Notes under the pieces: generated by a model
Databases searched by the model: none
What the model saw: only the letters and a program-made list of their open reading frames with translations
Told to the model about the DNA's origin: nothing
DNA from: CAZJDM01 sp964544765
GTDB lineage: Bacteria > Bdellovibrionota_B > Oligoflexia > CAYFLR01
Reading direction: 5' to 3'
Assembly (NCBI GenBank): GCA_964544765.1
Contig: CAZJDM010000009.1
Location: 1 to 48,239, forward strand
DNA length: 48,239 nt
Made by a program: the position numbers and the translations under genes
Part shown: one piece after another, positions 26,954 through 34,981 of the stretch
Layout of the letters: every line of letters begins with the position of its first letter
Numbering within the stretch: position 1 is the first letter of the stretch

Positions 26954-27892
26954 ATGAAAATGATTAAGTATTTAACCCTCAGCATGACAGTACTTGTCTT
27001 TACTATTTCAGCACTTGTAGCTGCTACTGAAGATAAGAAATCGAAAGATGTCAAAGTAGAAAAAGAGGCAACTGGCTTAAAAAGCTTGTTTCCAAACGGC
27101 ACAGCAGGTGCCACCGTCAAAGGGATTTACAACAACAAATCCGCTCATTTTGGTCTAAATGAAAACGTTAAATATCGCTATGAATTTAACCTTGGATCAT
27201 CCTTTGCCGAGAAAAAATTATCAACTTACTTATCTCTACGAATGGTTCAACAACACACTTCAAGAGAAACCGAAATTGATAATATTTTTTGGGAAAACTC
27301 TTTCAAACCTTACAAAAGTGATTATGTAAGCACAGACATTACTACTTGGACCTCTTTTCCAACTGGTAGTAACACTCACGCTAAAACTAATCTATTTTTT
27401 AATGTAGGTCTAACTCACAAAGATAAGATTGCTACAGAAGTAGGTGACATTAAATTAAGCCTCAAGAGTAGTTTTAGAACTGACCTTCAAAGCTCTAAAG
27501 CTTATGAAGATGAGGAAGAAGAAGAAACTGATGAAACTAAAACAGAAGCCAATCTGGTAGCGGATGATACTACTACATCTACTGGACCAGAAGAAAAAAG
27601 ACCAATCGACTTTAGATTGGAAGTTGGTCCTGATTTGAAATACACTACTTCTTTGTTTAAAGGTTTTTCTTCAGTATTTAGTTATCGCTACCGACAAACA
27701 AGTGTACCAGGAGATGAGGTTGGTAAGTCACATATGTTCATTAATACAACCACTGTTCCTGTTACTAAAAAGTTGTCTGTTGTTAATTACCTTGAATTAG
27801 TCACTGATGTGAGCACTAAAACCTTTAGTGATTCTTTTGAAAAAGGCGGCGAAGGAATCTACAATGAATTGGCTGTAAAATATAAATTTTAA
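26954..27892 (+). CDS. Probable outer-membrane beta-barrel protein
   Basis: The 312-residue product has a signal peptide (LSMTVLVFTISALVAA). The mature part alternates polar and hydrophobic residues in strand-like stretches (YRYEFNLGSSF, LSTYLSLRMVQ, SVFSYRYRQTS). The last residue is Phe in ELAVKYKF, the usual signal for outer-membrane barrel assembly. A very acidic segment (DEEEEETDETKTE, about residues 184-215) is probably an external loop. GGAG precedes the ATG. The strong promoter at 26790 and perfect terminator at 27934 make this a single-gene, probably highly expressed unit. No named family is recognised. Confidence 0.8.
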   Translation: MKMIKYLTLSMTVLVFTISALVAATEDKKSKDVKVEKEATGLKSLFPNGTAGATVKGIYNNKSAHFGLNENVKYRYEFNLGSSFAEKKLSTYLSLRMVQQHTSRETEIDNIFWENSFKPYKSDYVSTDITTWTSFPTGSNTHAKTNLFFNVGLTHKDKIATEVGDIKLSLKSSFRTDLQSSKAYEDEEEEETDETKTEANLVADDTTTSTGPEEKRPIDFRLEVGPDLKYTTSLFKGFSSVFSYRYRQTSVPGDEVGKSHMFINTTTVPVTKKLSVVNYLELVTDVSTKTFSDSFEKGGEGIYNELAVKYKF

Positions 27893-27933
27893 TTAATTTA
27901 CACTCAATTTTTTGATAAATTGACCGACAAATT

Positions 27934-27976
27934 AGGCAAGAATAAAATCTTCTTTATTCTTGCCTTTTTTTATTTT
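27934..27976 (+). terminator. Rho-independent terminator
   Basis: AGGCAAGAATAAA (27934-27946) and TTTATTCTTGCCT (27953-27965) form a perfect 13-base-pair stem around a six-base loop, followed by TTTTTTATTTT. It lies 42 bases after the stop of the outer-membrane protein gene, which it terminates. Confidence 0.92.
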
Positions 27977-27998
27977 GCTCCGCTGGAGTTGGTTGGTC

Positions 27999-28466
27999 AT
28001 GAGATTTTTTTCAGAAAAATGTTTAGATAACTTATTAGAACAATTAACCGAAAATAATGTCAATCCAGTATTTATTGCCGCGAGTGAAGGAAAAGCCGAT
28101 CCTATCGTATTCAAGGCCTCCGACAAAACAGAAGCCTTACTTAGTAAATTAAAATCTGACATCATCGGAAACTCTTTTTTGGGATTGTTCCCTTCTGAAA
28201 TCGAAAAACCACTTAAAAAGCTTTTCAGAAGCGCTAAAAGAGCTAAATCTACTCAAAATCATCTAGCAGAACTAACTGATGCTGAACAAAATGTCAGTAT
28301 TATTGATTTTATTGTATCTTATATGGTTGTGGGAACCTCAGACTTTTATTTTATCCAATGCACAAATCGTACTAAAGAAATTTTAGATATAAGGGAAATT
28401 GAAAAGTTAAATAAAACCCTTTTGGAACTTTCAGAAAAGGAAAAATCTCATGCTACCGATATCTAA
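27999..28466 (+). CDS. Single PAS-like domain protein
   Basis: The 155-residue cytoplasmic product resembles the first about 130 residues of the next gene. Both share the order NVNPVF, SDIIG-x-x-F, LFP, a central basic helix, VSY and FIQC/LVQC-N-R-T-K. This suggests a PAS-like sensor fold duplicated in tandem. The ATG at 27999 follows GGAG; a TTG start at 27960 would begin inside the terminator stem and is rejected. The last 17 bases overlap the start of the next gene, so the two are translationally coupled. Ligand unknown. Confidence 0.75.
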   Translation: MRFFSEKCLDNLLEQLTENNVNPVFIAASEGKADPIVFKASDKTEALLSKLKSDIIGNSFLGLFPSEIEKPLKKLFRSAKRAKSTQNHLAELTDAEQNVSIIDFIVSYMVVGTSDFYFIQCTNRTKEILDIREIEKLNKTLLELSEKEKSHATDI

Positions 28467-29454
28467 GGACCAACAAGTAGATGCTTTAGTTGAAAGTTTT
28501 GTTGAAAGTAATGTCAATCCTGTCTTTGCTATTATGAATGACTTTGATCATACTGTGGCCAAAACCTCAATTCGCGCCGAAATATTTACCGCAATGGTCC
28601 TCTCTGATATTATTGGAAAACCTTTTATTAAATTATTTCCCGCAGCCTATAAAGATATTTTTAATAAAATCTTAAAAAACGCCATTCATGAACAACGAGT
28701 TATAAGCTTCTCAATTATTCCCACCAATACAAATAATGAAACTTTTTATTTGGATCTGCATGTCTCTTATCAAAAAGGAGATTCCTTCGATTTCTTATTG
28801 GTTCAATGCAACGACAGAACCAAAGATGTATTATCCAAACAAAAAATTGAACGTATTAATATCATGCTCACCAAACATACCATCACCGATGAGCTAACCG
28901 GCTTAAATAACTGGGATTATTTTAAAGAGAGATTCGACACCGAGGTTAAAATTTCTCGACTGTATGATCAACCCATTAGTTTTATTAAATTGGAAATTGA
29001 TACTGATCTAGGTTTATCTGACGATTTAAGAGACAAAGCTCTGATACATATTTCTCAATTTTTACAAAATCAAACATCAATTACTGATGTATGTTCAAGA
29101 CTCGATGAAAACTCAATCGGCATTGGGTGCCCCGAAACAACCCTAGATGAAGCTATTTCCATCGCCAATGCCATTCAACATTATTTGGTTAATGTTTACC
29201 CTAAATCCTTACTAGATCAATCTCAAACGGTAACTGCCAGTTTTGGCATTAGTACTAAAGATTTCAATGATGAAAAATCAACTTATATTATAAAAAAAGC
29301 CTCTACAGGGTTAAAGCAAGTAAAAGAAAAAGGACCTAATCAAATCTTTATTGAAGAATGCGAAAATATTGAGGTTCACAAAAGTGAAAAAGTATTGGAT
29401 GATATTAAGATACAAAAAGAAATTGATGATTTATTAGCACAGCAGCTATTTTAA
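28450..29454 (+). CDS. PAS-like domain with a degenerate GGDEF domain
   Basis: Residues about 5-130 are PAS-like and paralogous to the preceding protein. Residues about 145-310 have the shape of a diguanylate cyclase domain, starting with TITDELTGLNNWDYFKERF, the normal GGDEF entry (D-x-L-T-G-L-x-N). The active-site loop that should read R-x-GGDEF is SRLDENSIGIG. The metal/substrate segment is also changed. Synthesis of cyclic di-GMP is therefore unlikely, and a structural or binding role is more probable. AAGGA inside the upstream gene precedes the ATG. The stop lies four bases from the stop of the convergent STAS-like gene. Confidence 0.85.
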   Translation: MLPISKDQQVDALVESFVESNVNPVFAIMNDFDHTVAKTSIRAEIFTAMVLSDIIGKPFIKLFPAAYKDIFNKILKNAIHEQRVISFSIIPTNTNNETFYLDLHVSYQKGDSFDFLLVQCNDRTKDVLSKQKIERINIMLTKHTITDELTGLNNWDYFKERFDTEVKISRLYDQPISFIKLEIDTDLGLSDDLRDKALIHISQFLQNQTSITDVCSRLDENSIGIGCPETTLDEAISIANAIQHYLVNVYPKSLLDQSQTVTASFGISTKDFNDEKSTYIIKKASTGLKQVKEKGPNQIFIEECENIEVHKSEKVLDDIKIQKEIDDLLAQQLF

Positions 29455-29458
29455 TTCT

Positions 29459-29935
29459 TTATTCCATTAAGAAAAAGAAAAAACTCTCTGGTGGTTCGTC
29501 AAACTCCATTTCTTCAGAGCATTCAGCGCATTTTTTACCTTCGGTCTCTTCAACAACTTCGTCATAGGTTTTTCCCTCAACCACGATTTCGCTTGTAGCT
29601 TCAACATCACATTCTTCACAAAAAAACGGTCCTATGACGGATTTAATTTTAACGTTAGTTATAAACTCTGGTAACATACTCATTTGTTTAACCACCAAGG
29701 GAGCACATTTTTCATAAGAGATTTGAACATCCATACCCCTAAGTATTTTAAGGAAGTTTAATAAATCCCTTACTCCCAAGGAATTAATGAGTTCAACATC
29801 TCCAAATCCCATAAGAATTTCTTTAATACCAGCTAAATCTTCTTCTGTAGGATAGGTAAGACCTTGCTCTACTTTTTTTCCCATAATCATTACAGCACTT
29901 TCACCATCTTTATTAAATGTATAATGCTCATTCAT
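29459..29935 (-). CDS. STAS-like domain protein with C-terminal zinc ribbon
   Basis: The 158-residue product has a STAS-like core. VELINSLGVRDLLNFLK contains the Ser in the position that is phosphorylated in anti-anti-sigma factors. The helix YEKCAPLVVKQMSMLPEF follows, the pattern also seen in the receiver fusion at 23446. The C-terminus has CEEC and CAEC, four cysteines fit for a zinc ribbon, inside an acidic tail. AAGGAG precedes the ATG. The GHKL ATPase gene lies 28 bases upstream on the same strand. A Ser-kinase/STAS partner switch is the natural reading of this pair. Confidence 0.8.
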   Translation of the reverse strand: MNEHYTFNKDGESAVMIMGKKVEQGLTYPTEEDLAGIKEILMGFGDVELINSLGVRDLLNFLKILRGMDVQISYEKCAPLVVKQMSMLPEFITNVKIKSVIGPFFCEECDVEATSEIVVEGKTYDEVVEETEGKKCAECSEEMEFDEPPESFFFFLME

Positions 29936-29963
29936 AAAAAATCTCCTTACCTAAATTAAATCC

Positions 29964-30992
29964 TTATTCAAAATAAAAATTAAAATTTAAATTATCTACC
30001 CTGTCTCTCGCTCCCCTAGATTGGGCAGCAAAAAAAGCTATAAAATAACAAAATTGACCTTCTTTAATATGTATTGTCAAAGAATGACAATTTCTTAAAA
30101 TATAAAAAAAGCCCAAGCCACCACCACTGCTGGTTTTTTCCTGACTAAGTGTTCCAATAGATGCCATCTTTTTGATGTAATGAGTTATTTTATCACGGTC
30201 CAAGGTCCCAAATCGATCCTTAACAATAATAGCTAGCGTATCACCATTACATCCATAATTAAAATCCACATACTCATTTTCTAATAAAGCTATATTAACC
30301 TTCCTGTCAAATTTACGGTATTTAAAATTACCATCTTCATCCACTGGAGCACCATATAAGGCATTAGAAAGTAGTTCTTCAAATACAAAGCAGGATCTTT
30401 CTCTTATATCTCGGCTGGCATTGAGTTGATGTAAATATTGACTGAAATCGAATACTACCGAGTCAATTTGATTGGACTGTTTCAAAACACTTTCTTTTAT
30501 ATCGGTCCCGTGACCTAACAAATTTTCCAGATTAAAAGTCTCTCCACCAATAATATGATCTAAATGATTACGCAGAATCATTTGATAAAAGGGGGAATTG
30601 ATACAAAATATATTTTCAATTAGGGGAGAAAAGTATTTCACTACAAATAAATAATCGAGATCATTACTCGTTAGATGAATTTTTAGATGAGGAAACTTCT
30701 TTGCTATCTCATCAAGGACCTGTAAGGTAAATTGTATATACTCATCCTTTTGTGACTCTATATCAGGCTGCTGGAAATCAAAAAAATTTAATATACCAAG
30801 ATCTTCAAAATGTAAAAACAAATGAACCCGGTTTTCAAATTGGTTCTCTAAATCCTTTTGTAAAGATGTAGAGTCTTCATATAGGTGCAGTATGTCAACA
30901 CCCACCGAAGTAAATAATCTCTGGTAAGTTCGAATAATTTTTTTCTTACGAGATGCCGCCCAAATCAGTAAATCCTTTTTTGTATCGTCCAT
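29964..30992 (-). CDS. GHKL ATPase with N-terminal pseudo-receiver-like domain
   Basis: The C-terminal half carries GHKL ATPase motifs: N box FEELLSNALYGAPVDE, G1-like VKDRFGTLDRDKI and glycine-rich GGGLGFFYILRN. This resembles RsbW-type kinases more than full histidine kinases, because no phospho-acceptor His domain is seen. The first about 160 residues have alternating strands and helices like a receiver but lack the acidic pocket. It is 13 bases from the upstream phosphoesterase gene and 28 from the downstream STAS gene, so all are likely in one transcript. I infer that it phosphorylates or sequesters the STAS partner. Confidence 0.75.
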   Translation of the reverse strand: MDDTKKDLLIWAASRKKKIIRTYQRLFTSVGVDILHLYEDSTSLQKDLENQFENRVHLFLHFEDLGILNFFDFQQPDIESQKDEYIQFTLQVLDEIAKKFPHLKIHLTSNDLDYLFVVKYFSPLIENIFCINSPFYQMILRNHLDHIIGGETFNLENLLGHGTDIKESVLKQSNQIDSVVFDFSQYLHQLNASRDIRERSCFVFEELLSNALYGAPVDEDGNFKYRKFDRKVNIALLENEYVDFNYGCNGDTLAIIVKDRFGTLDRDKITHYIKKMASIGTLSQEKTSSGGGLGFFYILRNCHSLTIHIKEGQFCYFIAFFAAQSRGARDRVDNLNFNFYFE

Positions 30993-31005
30993 AATACTTG
31001 TCTTT

Positions 31006-32226
31006 CTAGTTCATTGGTCCTAAACTACCGTTCCAAACTTCAAAAGAGAACTCTGTTTTTTCATCTGGTTTAAAAAATACCAAATAACTCATCGAGTCTT
31101 TAGGTATAAACTGGGTTTTACCCCAATAACTTCTAGATCGTTCATACGCTCGACCCCAACTTCCTGTATTTAAATAGTATACCTCCTTACCCCTATACAT
31201 GCCAAGAGGAATTCTCCTAAAAAAATGTGTATGTCCACAAACTACGTATCTGATATTTTTATTTGTATGACGATTTAGTTCCTCATAAGATTTTGTTAGT
31301 AAAATCTGATCTACTGATGTACCTTCTACAAGATAGGAGGCAAAACCAGCAATAATTCTACAAACCCAAAGAGGCATAAACATTAGCAGAATCAAACTAA
31401 ACTGAAACGAAACTGCTGATAGCCAATGAGATGAAAACAAATTACGAAAAAACCATCCCCGAACCACTTTCAAAGTGAAATATTGTTTAACAACTTTTCT
31501 AAAGCATTTTCTAAGGACACGATCACCACCAAGAGAACTTAAAATCTCATCTATCCAATATCCTGCCGCAGATAACTCTATACAGGGCATTTCTTTTATA
31601 TGTTTTAAAGCAACAGATCCTTCATCTAATACTTTACTCATTTCATAAGGCAAGCGATTGAGTAATTCGACAAAAGATATAGTTCCCAAAGAAGTCCGAG
31701 GAATGTCATAATTACGAAAATCATGTTTATGACCATGATAAGAGTATACACCATATTCCGGCCAAGTATATTCCATACAAAAAACAACTCGAGATTTATC
31801 CATCCCCAATGCTTCAATAACTAATTGTTGAACAGATTCATAAGTACCTAACAATTGATCATGATTTCCCAATATATAAATTAATTTTGAATCATAACTC
31901 TTTAAAAGTTTGCAAAATTCTTCAAAAACACCCAAGTTAGTCTTAATAATTCTAGAAACAATCTGAAAAACAACCTCCTCCTGTTCCTTGGATGGGGAGG
32001 ACCATGGTCTGGTTCTTATTCCTTCTTTATACCATATGTCAGATCTTAATATATCAAGACAATCTCCTAACATACAAAATTCTAAAGGCTTTGCCCTTTC
32101 AAATAGACCTTTTTCTTGCATAATTCGACTCATATTATGTCTAAAATACTTGGCCATGGCTCTATTAATAGAACCAAAAGCCAAAGAATTGTCGCTAATA
32201 TGTAGATCACTTATTTTTACAAGCAT
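31006..32226 (-). CDS. Calcineurin-like metallophosphoesterase
   Basis: All metal-binding blocks are present: ISDLHIS (residues 5-11), GDCLD, GNHD, YHGHKHD and CGHTHF, followed by YYLNTGSWGR. The family uses two metals to cleave phosphate esters. The order and the TGSW ending resemble UDP-2,3-diacylglucosamine pyrophosphatase-like enzymes. At 406 residues it is longer than LpxH, with an inserted helical region that holds a hydrophobic stretch (LILLMFMPLWVCRIIAGF, about 275-295) suggesting membrane contact. AAGGA precedes the ATG by four bases, and the upstream PHP gene ends eight bases away. The substrate is not evident. Confidence 0.85.
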   Translation of the reverse strand: MLVKISDLHISDNSLAFGSINRAMAKYFRHNMSRIMQEKGLFERAKPLEFCMLGDCLDILRSDIWYKEGIRTRPWSSPSKEQEEVVFQIVSRIIKTNLGVFEEFCKLLKSYDSKLIYILGNHDQLLGTYESVQQLVIEALGMDKSRVVFCMEYTWPEYGVYSYHGHKHDFRNYDIPRTSLGTISFVELLNRLPYEMSKVLDEGSVALKHIKEMPCIELSAAGYWIDEILSSLGGDRVLRKCFRKVVKQYFTLKVVRGWFFRNLFSSHWLSAVSFQFSLILLMFMPLWVCRIIAGFASYLVEGTSVDQILLTKSYEELNRHTNKNIRYVVCGHTHFFRRIPLGMYRGKEVYYLNTGSWGRAYERSRSYWGKTQFIPKDSMSYLVFFKPDEKTEFSFEVWNGSLGPMN

Positions 32227-32234
32227 CGCATCCT

Positions 32235-32987
32235 TTAACTCGCAAATAGAAGGGCAAAGCTTTGCAAGGTGTTCCCTAAAATATCATGATTTATCTTGGT
32301 ACTAACTTCTCCCCTATTTATGGCATTTATAACATCTTGTTGATTATTTATTTCACCCGAAAAAACAGTATCTACTAAACCCAAGGAACTCAATTTTAAT
32401 GCTTCAGAACCACCCACAACAGGTTTGTCATATTTTTCAGCTAATTTTAGAGCTTGATCATTGTAATGAGGAGCAGCTAATAAATCCCTACCGTTTAAAG
32501 CTTGAATAGCGGTGACTACTCGCATTATTTTATCTAATCCAAAGGTTAAACTATCCTCAAAGGTTGATCTTTCACCACCACGTTTTGGATGTAACCAAAT
32601 AACCGCATTTTCTTTTTTAAACAAACCAAAATGAAGAGCATGATCAAAGGAAATAGATGTTGGAATGTTCAATAACTCATTATTATTATTATTATTATTT
32701 GAAATTATAAGAAAATCGCCTACTTGAGTACAAATTTCACACCCAAAGATCAACATTACTTCTTCTTTTAGGGCTCTTTTTTCCAATGATAAAATCATTC
32801 CTTGATCAATTCTTTGGTTCTTTTCTTTGTTTATAGTAGTCTCTTGATTAACTTCCATTCTATTATGTTGAGCAACCATAATCATATCATAACCCAATTC
32901 TACACTCTGATCTAAAATATCCTGAAAAGATAACATCACTATTGAGCTAAACTCACTACATTGTGTGTATATATCAATATAACTCAT
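32235..32987 (-). CDS. PHP-domain-like protein with degenerate metal site
   Basis: The fold pattern of PHP phosphoesterases is visible: a first strand YIDIYTQCSEFSS, then GYDMIMVAQHN, FGCEICT, AVIWLHPKRGG, IQALNGR and PVVGGSEALKLSSLG, ending VFSGEINNQQDVINAINRGEV. In active enzymes these read D-x-H-x-H, T-D-H-N, G-x-E, A-H-P, N-G-R and G-S-D-A-H. Here the first His pair is Tyr/Gln, the Asp before His-Asn is Gln, and the last block is SEAL. Several metal ligands are lost, so hydrolysis is doubtful. A run of seven Asn sits in an internal loop. GGAG precedes the ATG. It heads the transcript containing the phosphoesterase, GHKL and STAS genes. Confidence 0.7.
   Translation of the reverse strand: MSYIDIYTQCSEFSSIVMLSFQDILDQSVELGYDMIMVAQHNRMEVNQETTINKEKNQRIDQGMILSLEKRALKEEVMLIFGCEICTQVGDFLIISNNNNNNNELLNIPTSISFDHALHFGLFKKENAVIWLHPKRGGERSTFEDSLTFGLDKIMRVVTAIQALNGRDLLAAPHYNDQALKLAEKYDKPVVGGSEALKLSSLGLVDTVFSGEINNQQDVINAINRGEVSTKINHDILGNTLQSFALLFAS
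32679..32700 (-). repeat. Trinucleotide repeat encoding poly-Asn
   Basis: About seven ATT units on the plus strand (AAT on the coding strand) encode consecutive asparagines in the PHP-like protein. The unit keeps the reading frame, so variation would only change loop length. Confidence 0.85.
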
Positions 32988-33126
32988 ATTTTTCTCCCAT
33001 CAAGGTATCGGCCATAATCAATAAATAATTATTATTTATAAGCAACCCTTTAATTTTGTTAATATTCTTTTAATATTTTGGTTTAATCTTGCCTTTTATA
33101 CAATAATCGTACAATATGCTTTTGTT

Positions 33127-34353
33127 ATGATTGATAGAAGGTCTTCACATTCGAATTTGAATATTAGTAAGATTTACACTTCGACTTTACAGAAGAATAA
33201 GTGCTGTGAAGATTGCCAATTGTGTCCTTATATAAATATTGAATATTCAATGCAACTTACTCTAAAGCAAGAAACAATAGAGAAAACCTTAAATAATTTA
33301 ATTAAAACTGACAGTTATACCTTATTAAACATTCAAAAAAGTCCTAAAAAAGATAATTACCGAAACAACGCCAGACTGACATTTCAATATTCAACTGGTG
33401 GGAAATTTCTTAGGATGGGCATGAAATCGGCTTATGATTATCAATTCTCTGACTTAACTCATTGCCCGCTTCATTCTGATACTGCTAATAAAGCTTTAAG
33501 ACTGATAGCAAGAGCCATCAAAGAAAACAACCTCCCTATTCTTCCTATTCTTCCTATTTATGATCCACCTAATAAAACAGATGTTATTAAAGAAATTACC
33601 CTAAAAACTAGCAAATTAGGTGTTAGATTATTATTAATTTGGCACACATCAGCTACTAACCATGAAACCAGTAGACAGTTGAAAGAAGTTTCTCGGAAAT
33701 TAAAAAAAGATCTTCCCAGACTAGAAACCATTATCCAAATGATTGACCATCAGGAGGTCAAGACACTTGTTGGAAAAGGGCATATTTATGATGAAATTCT
33801 TAACCAAGAATTTAAACTATCCCCTCATACCAACATGATTACCAATACTCTGCAATTAGAAAATATAGCCAGAAGGTTTATTGAATTAGCTAGTTTTCAA
33901 AAAAGCGGAAAGATTCTTCATTTGTTTGCTAACACCGGTATCTTTTCTATACTTCTTTCTGAAGCAGGACATCGAGTAACCGCGGTTGACCATAATGATA
34001 GATCCATTGAAGAAGCGAAGGAAAATAGGAAACATAACAAGATTAGAACCAATTTTATTTGTCAAAAAATTGATGCATATCTTGAAGATATTAACCAAAA
34101 TAAATCAGAATCACCCCCCTTCGACTTGGTTCTACTTACCCCTCCAAAGACCGGCCTATCAGCATATACTATTAATTTGTTAATAAAATTATCATCACCT
34201 AATATAATAATTTTTACTCCCTTCAACGATAAACTCATCAGCGATTTAAATTTAATGACTAGTGCTTATCAAATCAAAACTATTGAACCATTTGATGTTT
34301 TACCGCAAACCAAACTTATTGAGACGATTATCTTACTTAAAAAGAGTCTCTAA
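33127..34353 (+). CDS. TrmA/RlmD-like SAM methyltransferase, apparently lacking the catalytic Cys
   Basis: The 408-residue product has the RNA m5U-methyltransferase layout. An N-terminal cysteine cluster (C26, C27, C30, C33: CCEDCQLC) is followed by YSMQLTLKQ and YRNNARLTFQ. The SAM site is ILHLFANTGIFSILLSEAGH (about 263-281), then VDHND. The conserved DPPR-x-G is TPPKTG, and the catalytic V-S-C-N-P segment is IIIFTPFND, without Cys. The start has no Shine-Dalgarno site. A 9-base repeat (CCTATTCTT) at 33535-33558 encodes P-I-L-P-I-L-P-I. The family enzymes methylate uridine in tRNA or 23S rRNA. This one may bind RNA or SAM without catalysis, or modify a different target. Confidence 0.8.
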   Translation: MIDRRSSHSNLNISKIYTSTLQKNKCCEDCQLCPYINIEYSMQLTLKQETIEKTLNNLIKTDSYTLLNIQKSPKKDNYRNNARLTFQYSTGGKFLRMGMKSAYDYQFSDLTHCPLHSDTANKALRLIARAIKENNLPILPILPIYDPPNKTDVIKEITLKTSKLGVRLLLIWHTSATNHETSRQLKEVSRKLKKDLPRLETIIQMIDHQEVKTLVGKGHIYDEILNQEFKLSPHTNMITNTLQLENIARRFIELASFQKSGKILHLFANTGIFSILLSEAGHRVTAVDHNDRSIEEAKENRKHNKIRTNFICQKIDAYLEDINQNKSESPPFDLVLLTPPKTGLSAYTINLLIKLSSPNIIIFTPFNDKLISDLNLMTSAYQIKTIEPFDVLPQTKLIETIILLKKSL

Positions 34354-34376
34354 CCGCTAATCGCTAATCGCTAACC
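34354..34376. repeat. Heptanucleotide repeat at a convergent gene junction
   Basis: CCGCTAA (34354-34360), TCGCTAA (34361-34367) and TCGCTAA (34368-34374) run in tandem directly after the TAA stop of the methyltransferase-like gene. The CTA at 34371-34373 in the third unit is, on the opposite strand, the TAG stop of the convergent gene. The repeat therefore fills the junction and supplies a stop codon. Confidence 0.85.
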
Positions 34377-34892
34377 ATTATAGACTGGTATGTTTTTCCT
34401 GTTAGGATTTCTACTATTTTTAATCAGGGAATTAAAAGCAATTTTTATGGCGATCTCAGCTGATGTTCGATGGCGCTCATTATCTAACCAAACAACCTCA
34501 TTAAAGGGTCCTAAAGAGGCAATCATTTTATGAATTAATATTGGCTGGACCTTCATCTTTTCTTTTATTTTTTCTAAATATAGACTTATTATACCAGTAT
34601 TAGTCTTACAAACTAATTTACTGATACTTCGAAAGAGCATAAAATTGGGGTAGGAATCAGAGTCAGAATCAAAATCAAAAATTCTTATATTACCAGATTC
34701 TTTTGGCTGATATGAATTATGAAATTTAACATATAACTCGAACTTTTTACGAATATAATTTCCTTCTTTCAAGGTAGAAAGGTGAATCAACTCCGCTGCT
34801 TTTTTATTATCTTTTCCCCTATATGCGTCAATGTAATCCATTCTATTGGAACGAGCCAGAGATTTGATCCATTCTAGTTCTACATGATCCAT
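34371..34892 (-). CDS. Hypothetical protein, 173 residues
   Basis: The product is soluble and basic with helical stretches, without signal peptide or membrane segment. A short Asp/Ser run (FDFDSDSDSYP, about residue 72-82) precedes a hydrophobic helix. AGGAG lies six bases before the ATG, and composition resembles its neighbours, so it is probably a real gene. Its last codon and stop lie inside a heptamer repeat. No family recognised. Confidence 0.65.
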   Translation of the reverse strand: MDHVELEWIKSLARSNRMDYIDAYRGKDNKKAAELIHLSTLKEGNYIRKKFELYVKFHNSYQPKESGNIRIFDFDSDSDSYPNFMLFRSISKLVCKTNTGIISLYLEKIKEKMKVQPILIHKMIASLGPFNEVVWLDNERHRTSAEIAIKIAFNSLIKNSRNPNRKNIPVYNG

Positions 34893-34981
34893 GTTATACT
34901 CCTAAAAAATGCTACTTGATAAAAATAATCCTTCCCCACCCAGTCCATTTTTTTGAGGAAGGTCAAACGTCAGCTTAAACC

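Noticed and set aside
27960..27998. Upstream TTG start for the PAS-like protein
   Set aside because: It would begin inside the stem of a clear terminator; the ATG at 27999 has a GGAG site.
32679..32700. ATT run as a phase-variation switch
   Set aside because: The unit is three bases, so length change keeps the frame.
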